The notes beneath the pieces are model-generated. The model worked only from the letters and a program-made list of their open reading frames with translations. It was not told the DNA's origin and made no database searches. Both the position numbers and the translations under genes were made by a program. DNA of 64,000 nt from Aureococcus anophagefferens (taxonomy: Eukaryota > Sar > Pelagophyceae > Pelagomonadales > Pelagomonadaceae): NCBI RefSeq assembly GCF_000186865.1, contig NW_008705574.1, positions 10,282 to 74,281 on the forward strand. The letters are read 5' to 3'. Positions 57,577 to 64,000 of the stretch are shown here, piece by piece. Position 1 is the stretch's first letter. Each line of letters begins with the position of its first letter.

Positions 57577-59367
57577 ATGTACGGCGGCGGCTACGGCGGC
57601 GGCTACGGCGCGCCGCCGCCGCAGATGGGCTACGGCGCGCCGCCGCCGCAGATGGGCTACGGCGGCGGCGGCTACGGCGCGCCGCCGCCCCAGATGGGCT
57701 ACGGCGGCCCGCAGCCGGGCATGGGGTTCCACAACCAGATGCCCATGAACGCGCCGCCGCCGCCCCTGGGCCTGCCGCCGCGCGCGCCCGTCGGCACGCT
57801 CGACGACGTCAAGAGCCTGTGGGTGGGCGAAGTCCAGCCGGACTGGACCGAGGAGTACATGCGGTCCATCTACGCCGAGTGCAACAAGCGCTTCAACGTG
57901 AAGATCATGCGGGACCGCGCCACGGGCACGGCCGCGGGCTACGGGTTTTTGGAATTCGAGAGCCACGCGGACGCGGCGGAGGTGCTGCGGCTCTACGAGG
58001 ACAAGCCCATCCCCGGCACGCCCTTCAAGTGCGTGCTGCGCTGGGGCGGCGGCCACGGCACGGCGGCCGCGAAGCCCAAGGGGGGCACGCCCTACGGCGC
58101 GGGCACGATGCACCCCGTGGGCTACTCGGGGCCGCCGCCGCAGGCGGACTGGTCCATCTTCGTGGGGGACCTGGACTACACGGTCACGGAGCAGCAGCTC
58201 CACGGCGCCTTCGCGAAGAAGTACCGGAGCATCCTCAGCACGAAGCTCGTCATCGACATGTCCACGGGCCTCTCCAAGGGCTTTGGGTTCATCAAGTTCG
58301 GCTCCGAGGCCGAGCGCGACTCCGCGATGAACGAGATGCACGGCCAGTACGTCGGCGAGCGCGCCATCCGCTGCACGCTCGCGACGACGCGCGAGGAGCG
58401 CGAGCGCGAGGCGAAGATGAACCAGCAGCAGCAGATGTACGACCCGAGCCGGTTGCACGCGCCGAAGGCGACGGAGGAGGGCGAGAACACGTGCGTCTTC
58501 GTCGGCGGCCTCGACGAGTCCGTGAGCCCGGACATGCTCCGCCACCACTTCGGGCTGTTGGGCGACATCGCCTACATCCGCATCCCGCCGGGCCGGGGCT
58601 GCGGCTTCGTCGGCTTCGTGCACCGGAAGAACGCCGAGGCCGCGATCTCGACGCTCCAGGGCCTCCGCATCAACGGCTACAAGGTGCGCCTGAGCTGGGG
58701 GTCCATGCGCCAGGGCCCGAAGAACGCCCGCGTCGCCCAGCAGGCCGCGGCCGCGCGCGCGGCGGCCGCGTCGGGCAAGCAGCTCACGCCCCAGGCGCGC
58801 GAGCTGCTGGGCTCCGCGGCGGGCGGGCTGATCCCCATGGTCACGCAGTTCAAGAAGGAGCACAAGACGCCCTTCGGGACCGTGACCAACGACTTCCTCG
58901 ACGCGCTGCCGGACCCGTCCGCGCCCTGGCCCGCGCCGGACCCGCCGGGCGCGGCCGTCGACGACGGCGCGCCGGGCGCGTCCGCGCCGCCGCGCGCGCC
59001 GGGCAAGGGCAACGTGCCCACGTCGCCCTACGTCGCCCAGCTCAAGGCGCGCTACGACGCCTACAACGCCGCCGCGGGCGTCCGCGGCGCCGCGGCCGCC
59101 GCGGGCGCGGCCGCGAAGCGGCCGCCGGGCTCCGCGTTCTCCCACAGCAGCCGCCGCGTCGAGCGCTCCGCGAAGCGCGCGCTCGCGCTCGACGAGGTCG
59201 CGGCGGAGAACGACGCCTACGCCACCCACTTCCTCAAGCCCACGCTCCACGCGCTCTCGTCCGCCGTCGTCCTCGCCGTCGACCGGCCCAAGCCCATCGT
59301 CGCGCCCGACGACGCCGTCGCCCACACGCCCATGTCGCTCTTCGAGAAGCAGGCCGCGTCGTCGTAA
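57577..59367 (+). CDS. triple-RRM RNA-binding protein (RBP45/47, Nam8-like)
   Basis: 596 residues from ATG at 57577. The N terminus has Gly-Tyr and APPPQMGYG repeats. Three RRMs follow: RRM1 SLWVGEVQPDWTEEYMRSIY / AAGYGFLEFESHADA; RRM2 SIFVGDLDYTVTEQQLHGAF / SKGFGFIKFGSEAERDSAMN; RRM3 CVFVGGLDESVSPDMLRHHF / GCGFVGFVHRKNAEAAISTL. RNP1 and RNP2 motifs are in place in each. This order and spacing match plant RBP45/RBP47 and yeast Nam8/Ngr1, which bind U-rich or poly(A) RNA and join stress granules or 5' splice-site complexes. A disordered, Ala/Pro-rich C-terminal region of about 200 residues follows. Confidence 0.88.
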   Translation: MYGGGYGGGYGAPPPQMGYGAPPPQMGYGGGGYGAPPPQMGYGGPQPGMGFHNQMPMNAPPPPLGLPPRAPVGTLDDVKSLWVGEVQPDWTEEYMRSIYAECNKRFNVKIMRDRATGTAAGYGFLEFESHADAAEVLRLYEDKPIPGTPFKCVLRWGGGHGTAAAKPKGGTPYGAGTMHPVGYSGPPPQADWSIFVGDLDYTVTEQQLHGAFAKKYRSILSTKLVIDMSTGLSKGFGFIKFGSEAERDSAMNEMHGQYVGERAIRCTLATTREEREREAKMNQQQQMYDPSRLHAPKATEEGENTCVFVGGLDESVSPDMLRHHFGLLGDIAYIRIPPGRGCGFVGFVHRKNAEAAISTLQGLRINGYKVRLSWGSMRQGPKNARVAQQAAAARAAAASGKQLTPQARELLGSAAGGLIPMVTQFKKEHKTPFGTVTNDFLDALPDPSAPWPAPDPPGAAVDDGAPGASAPPRAPGKGNVPTSPYVAQLKARYDAYNAAAGVRGAAAAAGAAAKRPPGSAFSHSSRRVERSAKRALALDEVAAENDAYATHFLKPTLHALSSAVVLAVDRPKPIVAPDDAVAHTPMSLFEKQAASS

Positions 59368-59430
59368 CCGACTCGGGCGCTACGATGTGTGGCAGTTTGT
59401 GCATGAACTACCACATCACATGAGCGCATC

Positions 59431-60435
59431 TTAGACCCAGTTGGCGTAGCGTTCGAGCGCGTTGCAGGCGGATAGGTCGTCCATGGGGATAGTAGAAGCA
59501 GCGTCTTCGTCGGTAGGGTAGTACCAACCGAAGGTCAACGAAGCGGTCGTCGGAGAGGGCTGGGCACCAGCGATGGCGATGCCGGTGCCTTGTCTTTGCC
59601 ACAGCAGCTGAACTGTAGGTGCGAGTTGGACTTCGTGCTCATATAATTCTTCTTCTAACCAACACCGAAACTTTGCTGCTTCCGAACCGTCGTAATGTCC
59701 CAAAGATCTGCCCACATCTTCGAAGGCGAAACTGCCGTCTGTGTTGACCCGACCTTGTCCACGATACAGCCGCGCGAGCTGTAGGCCTTGAACGCCTCGT
59801 CGGGTCGCCATCACGCGGAAGTGTACATGTTGTTTGAATTCGCTCATGTTTCCTTCGCTGTCACGCCACAACTTGGAAACTCGGTCAAAGACACTGCCGG
59901 GTGGATGAAATTCTATCACAGATCGATTTCCTCCTTCGCGTAGTAATCCCGTGTCGAGGAAGAGAGATTCACGGAACACACGCTGGTTGAATTGAGTACG
60001 GTCGAATTCAGTCACAGCCTCGTCTCTAAGCGCGATTTCCAGTAGAAACCCATAATCGCGTAGGGCAGCTGTCGGCCGAATAAATGAACGTGATGGCTGC
60101 TCACAGAAGAGGCGGAAAAGGGCGTGCGGCGTTGTCATCGATTCCGACCGCGCGTCTTCGACAACCGAGAGGATTGGGAAGCGGCGGATAACAAGGCTGC
60201 GTTCGAAGCCCGGAGAAAGGTTCGCGAGACCGCGATTGAGCTCGGAGCTCGCCGCGGCGCACGCCGCCACCTCGTTCAGGTCAGAGTAGCCGAGGATCGC
60301 GTGCAATACGTCTGCGGGGAGCCCGAGGCGCCCCACGCCGCGGTCGCGATTGTTCGCGTGCGCCGCATCTCGAGCCCGTTTGTAGGCGTCGCGCGCCTGC
60401 CGGAAGGTCTCGAAGGCCTCAGCGACCGCGTCCAT
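59431..60435 (-). CDS. F-box-like protein of atypical base composition
   Basis: 334 residues, single exon. An F-box-like helix set is near the N terminus (LGLPADVLHAILGYSDLNEV, AACAAASSELNRGL). The rest has no recognised domain (SEFKQHVHFRVMATRRGVQG, LTFGWYYPTDEDA). The gene is clearly lower in GC than its neighbours, with third positions often A or T, a contrast visible across 59430-60640. That suggests a different origin (transfer, an expanded young family) or relaxed selection. No ubiquitin-ligase substrate domain such as LRR or WD40 is seen. Confidence 0.6.
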   Translation of the reverse strand: MDAVAEAFETFRQARDAYKRARDAAHANNRDRGVGRLGLPADVLHAILGYSDLNEVAACAAASSELNRGLANLSPGFERSLVIRRFPILSVVEDARSESMTTPHALFRLFCEQPSRSFIRPTAALRDYGFLLEIALRDEAVTEFDRTQFNQRVFRESLFLDTGLLREGGNRSVIEFHPPGSVFDRVSKLWRDSEGNMSEFKQHVHFRVMATRRGVQGLQLARLYRGQGRVNTDGSFAFEDVGRSLGHYDGSEAAKFRCWLEEELYEHEVQLAPTVQLLWQRQGTGIAIAGAQPSPTTASLTFGWYYPTDEDAASTIPMDDLSACNALERYANWV

Positions 60436-60594
60436 AATGTAAGACGGCCTCGGGTAAGGACCGAGGCGGCTAGGCGATTGAAATGGAGGCGGCCATGCCT
60501 GCTCCTAAAAGGCAACCATGCGGCAACCCGCTGCAACTTGAGTTGTTGCCGTCTGGTCTCGTCGACAAGCACTTTTCGGTCGCGCCCGTGAAGG

Positions 60595-60631
60595 AAAGAG
60601 TGCGAAATTCCCAACTTCAAAGGCTCCTCTC
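60595..60631. mobile_element. introner fragment (relic)
   Basis: 37 bp matching one end of the 200 bp introner (AAAGAGTGCGAAATTCCCAA, then CTTCAAAGGCTCCTCTC). The rest of the element, the second terminus and any 8 bp duplication are missing. It lies between the F-box and sulfotransferase genes, outside recognised coding sequence. Confidence 0.8.
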
Positions 60632-60659
60632 GTAAACTACCAAAGAGGGGAGCGCATCT

Positions 60660-61646
60660 TTACCGTGGCCTGGCGCGCCGGTCGGGCGGCGCCATGCTCG
60701 CGCGGACGTCGTCCGCGGTCGCGTTCGCCGGGAGCGCGAGCGCGGTCCTTCGGAACGCGGCGAAGACGGCGGCGACGGTCGCGTTTTGGCCCGCCCAGGC
60801 GCCGTAGTCGTGCGCGGCGCCGTCGTCGTAGGGCGCGAGGCCCCGGGAGACGCGCAGCGCGTTGAGCAGCGCGTAGTCCAGCGCGTAGTAGTCCCGAACC
60901 CGGGCGACCGTCGCGTTCGACAGGTCCTCCGCGGCGAACTTCTTCACGTGGCGCGCGGCGACGGGCTCGCGCACGCAGGGCGGGTCGGCGCAGCCGGCCT
61001 CGACGTCGGGGACGAGCTCGCCGAGCAGCGCCAGCGCGTCCGCGTCGAGCCGATCGGTCCAGAGGACGCGGTCGACGGCGCCGCCGCGCGCGTCGCCGAC
61101 GTAGAGGTACTGCGGCAGGAGGTGGCAGTCGGCCGCGAAGACGCGGCGCTGGCCCAGGGGGCGGTACCCGTCGCGCCCGAGGCAGAACGCCACGAGGTCA
61201 TCGACGAGGCGCAGCTGCGCGGCCCGGCCCTCCGTGCCGTCGGCGAAGCGGCCCCCGAGGTGCCGGAAGTCGAACGCCTCGCCCTCCACCCCCGAGAAGT
61301 GGGCCGTCGAGCCCCAGCCGTGGTTGAGCTCGCTCACGAAGCGCAGCAGCGGGTCCCTCAGGCTCGTGAACGTCGCGTTCTCCGCGCGCGCCAGGAAGCC
61401 GTAGAGGTACGGCGGCAGGTGCCACGGGCTCCGGCACGGCCAGCCCCCCTTGGGCCGCCGCGCGCCGGCCGCGACGCCCGCCCAGCCGCGGCGACCGACG
61501 TGGCAGCGCGCGCGCGCGTGGAAGTACTCCTCGACGCCCGTGCCGCCGGTCTTCGGGTTGTGGAAGTACGCGACGCCGGGGCAGCTATTGGACATGGGCT
61601 CCATCGCGGCGCAGCCGACGACGACGAGCGCCCACGCACGGCGCAT
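60660..61646 (-). CDS. secreted/Golgi sulfotransferase
   Basis: 328 residues with a short hydrophobic leader (MRRAWALVVVGCAAM). The PAPS-binding 5'-phosphosulfate loop is FHNPKTGGTGVEEYF, and the 3'-phosphate-binding motif is TSLRDPLLRFVSELNH. Both are in the order and spacing of carbohydrate sulfotransferases (HS2ST/sulfotransferase-2-like). Several N-x-S/T sequons and paired cysteines (CADPPC) fit a lumenal enzyme. Likely sulfates a cell-wall or extracellular polysaccharide. The acceptor is unknown. Confidence 0.82.
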   Translation of the reverse strand: MRRAWALVVVGCAAMEPMSNSCPGVAYFHNPKTGGTGVEEYFHARARCHVGRRGWAGVAAGARRPKGGWPCRSPWHLPPYLYGFLARAENATFTSLRDPLLRFVSELNHGWGSTAHFSGVEGEAFDFRHLGGRFADGTEGRAAQLRLVDDLVAFCLGRDGYRPLGQRRVFAADCHLLPQYLYVGDARGGAVDRVLWTDRLDADALALLGELVPDVEAGCADPPCVREPVAARHVKKFAAEDLSNATVARVRDYYALDYALLNALRVSRGLAPYDDGAAHDYGAWAGQNATVAAVFAAFRRTALALPANATADDVRASMAPPDRRARPR

Positions 61647-61765
61647 GGCTTCGCGCAGGCTAGACCATCGTCAAGGCACCATGCATTGCGAAACTTCACT
61701 TATTGCAAGTCTTATTGCGAATCAACTTTTAATCAACTTGACCTCCGCGCCGAAAGCAAAATCTC

Positions 61766-63320
61766 TTACGCGTCGTCCTCGCTGTCCGTCTCCGGGTGGA
61801 GGTCGAGGTAGACGAGGAGGACGAGCTTGTCGGGCTTCTTCTTCAGCTTGCACTTCTTGACCTTGCAGTCCATGCGCCCGCGCGTGCGGATGAAGGGCCC
61901 CTTGCGCCCGGGCAGGTCGAGCTGCCGTTTGTGGCCCTGATGCCAGAAGCGGAGGACGACGGACGTGTCGTCCCAGAGCAGGGTGACGTCGTCGTCGGCG
62001 ATGGCCGCGGCGCCCTTGGCGGGGACGTAGACGGAGATCTTCGCGCCGCCGTCCTCCTCGGCGAAGCCAAACTCGCGCACCTCCGTGATGGGCACCTCGC
62101 GGCGCGCCGACGTCTCGAGCTTCACGGGCGCCGTGTCGACCTTCACGCTCTGGTCCGTCGCGCCGTGCGCGTAGTAGTAGGAATTCTCGCCGTGCTTGCA
62201 CACGGACGCGCCGAGCGCGCCCGGGGGCTCGGCGCGCCCGGGGTCCTCGGGCGTCACGTCCTCGACGACGAAGCCGTCGGCCTCGTCGAGGCGCTGCGGC
62301 GCCATGACGACCTTGGTCTTCTCCGCGCGGCCCTGCTCGCCGTGCGCGAAGTAGTACCTGGGCAGGAAAAGGGTGCGAAATTCTCAATTTCAAAGGCTCC
62401 TTTCTCGGCCGATTTCCACTCGTTTCGGCTGATTTTTGGACGAGCGATCATCTCTCGGAGCGCTCTCGAAGCGTGGATGCTTTTCCTAGAACGCGCGCGC
62501 GCGAAACACTCACATTGAAGCGACGTTGAATCACCCTTTTCCTGCCCTGAGTAGTACGAATTGCCGCCCTTGCGCGCGATGGAGTCGGCGATGGCGTTCT
62601 TCGACGGCGCCTTGGTCGTGATGACGCCCCGGTCCTTCGTCGCCGCGCCGCGCTCGCCGCGCTCGCTCTGCTGGCGCAGGAGCTCCTGCTTCGCGGCCGT
62701 CGCCTGCGGACGCGCCCGGTCGCGGCGCGAGCGCGGGGACGCGGAGCGCGCGCGCGCGCGCGAGCGTACATCCCCTCGGCTGTGGTTCTTCGTAATTTGA
62801 GTAGTCTTCCGCATCGGCGGGCGGGTTTCAAGCCGCCGCCTCTCGTGGTCGTAGGACTGGGGCTCGTCACCGGGGCTTTCGGCGGCGTTCGCGGGACGCG
62901 GCGCCGCGCGGAGATGGGCGCCCGCTCGTCGCGGCGGCTCGCCTCGCGCCGCTCGGCGACGAGCCGCAGGCGCTCGGCCTCGCGGCGCCGCGCGGCCGCG
63001 GCGGCCGGCGACTCGGCCGCGGCCGCGCGCGCCTCCGCGGCCGCGGCGTCCTGCGCGCGCCGGTGCGCGTCGACCTCGTCGCTCGACAGCGGCCGGAGCA
63101 CGCGGCTGCTCACGTAGCCGCCGACGGGCTTGACGATGCGCCGCCGCGACACGCCCGCGGACGTCTTGGCGACGGACGCGTCGGCGGCGACGACGACGGC
63201 GCCGTAGACGAGGTCGCCGACCTGGGCGCTGTCCAGCTCCACGTCGGCGCGCACGACGGCGCCACTCCGGCCGATGACGCGGTAGAGCGGCCGCGACGAC
63301 TGGAGCGCCGAGGCGACCAT
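61766..63320 (-). CDS. SH3-like / coiled-coil / CS-domain protein (CacyBP/p23-like C terminus)
   Basis: Three exons, 62898-63320, 62558-62856 and 61766-62357, total 1314 bp, 437 residues, in frame. An SH3-like or KOW-like N terminus (SRPLYRVIGRSGAVVRADVE, VGDLVYGAVVV) is followed by an Ala/Arg-rich coiled coil. A 41 bp intron (62857-62897) comes next, then a basic region, the introner, and a C-terminal half with a repeated NSYYFAHG / NSYYYAHG motif. The end is a CS/p23-like beta-sandwich (ITEVREFGFAEEDGGAKISV, VTLLWDDTSVVLRFWHQG, KLVLLVYLDLHPETD), as in CacyBP/SGT1-type co-chaperones. The 41 bp intron is inferred from phase and motif continuity. Confidence 0.68.
62358..62557 (-). mobile_element. 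introner intron (200 bp family), orientation F
   Basis: 200 bp in the sense (minus) direction. The 8 bp repeat GTACTACT lies at both ends, donor GT, phase 2. The element starts CAGGGCAGGAAAAG and ends CCTTTTCCTGCCCAG. Splicing gives GGNSYYFAHGEQG, matching the second NSYYYAHG motif of the same protein. Confidence 0.93.
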
Positions 63321-63550
63321 CACCGCGGCCGCCGTCGACCTAGGCACAGCCACAGCGAGTGGCAAAATGGAGCGCTGCTGGCCTCAAGGACTTGTCGTTG
63401 AATTGGTCCCATGATGTTGAAGTGACCGCCCGCGCGCTGGGGCAGCGTTTGGACGCTCTGGACGCTCGTTAGAAGGCGCCGGTCGACGGACGACTCGCGC
63501 CGCGCGCCGCGCCGCCCGTCGGCGCACGTCGCCGCGCCGCCGCGTCGCGC

Positions 63551-64000
63551 ATGGGCGGCCCGGTCGAGAACCTCCTGCGCGCCGCGGGCTGCCCGCTCTA
63601 CGCCGTCCCAAAGGCCCTGGGCTTCGACGTCGAGGCGCAGCGGAGCGCGGCGCAGGTGGAGGCGGACAACGCGCGCGGGTGCGTGGCGCCGTGCTGGGAC
63701 GAGACGGACAACGGCATCCCCGACGTCTGCCTCGAGCGCAAGTGGTGCCCCTTCAACCCGGACAACCCCGTCACGAACGACAACTTCGTGTGCCTCGTCT
63801 TCGGCAACATCGGTTTCCCCTACTTCGACCGGCGGCGCAAGGTCTACATGGGCGTCGCCATGTGGTCGACGCTGCTCGCGATGTTCGTCACGGCCTTCGG
63901 CGCGCTGTCGCTGTCGACGGACCCGGACGTCGTGCGCACGTCCTACTGGGCGAAGCTCGAGACCTGGAACGCGACGTCTCGGGAGACGACGCACTACTAC
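63551..64000 (+). CDS. membrane protein, unknown family (partial, runs off the window)
   Basis: From ATG at 63551 the frame stays open to the window end (150 codons). It begins MGGPVENLLRAAGCPLYAVP and contains a Cys-rich segment (CVAPCWDETDNGIPDVCLER, KWCPFN) and one clear membrane helix (VYMGVAMWSTLLAMFVTAFG). N-glycosylation sequons follow. MGG could be myristoylated, but Gly-Gly-Pro is a poor context. Family not recognised from this portion. Confidence 0.55.
   Translation, partial: MGGPVENLLRAAGCPLYAVPKALGFDVEAQRSAAQVEADNARGCVAPCWDETDNGIPDVCLERKWCPFNPDNPVTNDNFVCLVFGNIGFPYFDRRRKVYMGVAMWSTLLAMFVTAFGALSLSTDPDVVRTSYWAKLETWNATSRETTHYY

Overview
The window is a GC-rich nuclear segment from a photosynthetic stramenopile, most like a pelagophyte such as Aureococcus anophagefferens. 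This assignment is inference. It rests on very high GC outside introns, small spliceosomal introns in tightly packed genes on both strands (one convergent pair shares stop-codon bases), a presequence with an AFAP-type plastid-targeting motif (6406-7302), domains typical of stramenopiles (secreted helicase-associated repeat, PX-CRAL-TRIO, chromatin readers), and many copies of a ~200 bp intron of the introner type known from Aureococcus and Micromonas. Three 50-N blocks mark fixed-size assembly gaps.

Layout. 1-8.8 kb: MTHFR-like/photolyase fusion (partial), JmjC-MYND-FKBP protein, nitroreductase, RsmB/NSUN rRNA methyltransferase, plastid fibrillin, a 950 bp repeat-bearing gene-free stretch, and a stand-alone P-type-ATPase actuator-like protein. 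8.9-16.4 kb: double UspA protein, glycosyltransferase-like protein, AGC-type kinase, IQ-LRR protein, a hypothetical protein and a secreted HA-domain protein. 16.3-20.6 kb: a 2.35 kb tandem duplication carrying two secreted DXD glycosyltransferase/ShKT-like paralogues. 20.6-33.4 kb: PX-CRAL-TRIO, SET, PX-coiled-coil, bZIP, a YDGRA-repeat protein, an EF-hand protein, two small basic proteins, prefoldin 6 and a GH32 enzyme. 33.9-52.5 kb: RAD51, a very large BAZ/WSTF-like chromatin subunit, a small zinc-finger protein, LRR-PAQR, Reeler-DOMON, an HMG/MBD/bromodomain protein and an RPB5-like zinc-finger protein. 52.7-64 kb: ubiquitin-activating enzyme E1, cyclin, a triple-RRM protein, an F-box protein of lower GC, a sulfotransferase, an SH3-like/CS-domain protein and a partial membrane protein.

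The outstanding feature is intron birth by mobile elements. Seven introns of 200-202 bp share one sequence, are bounded by 8 bp direct repeats, and occur in both orientations. A related element with GTGTGG termini occurs twice, and an unrelated palindrome-rich intron has the same insertion signature. In every case the left 8 bp repeat supplies the 5' splice site (GT or GC), the element supplies the terminal CAG, and splicing restores the pre-insertion reading frame exactly. The tandem glycosyltransferase pair gives a direct test: one copy has three introns that the other lacks, with an intact empty site for one of them.

Several genes carry single-base frame breaks inside otherwise continuous conserved coding sequence (near 267, 19430, 35733 and 50006). 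These look more like draft-assembly indels than decay, but need reads to decide. Exon joins reported here were checked by hand for phase and total length; functions are from motif recognition only.
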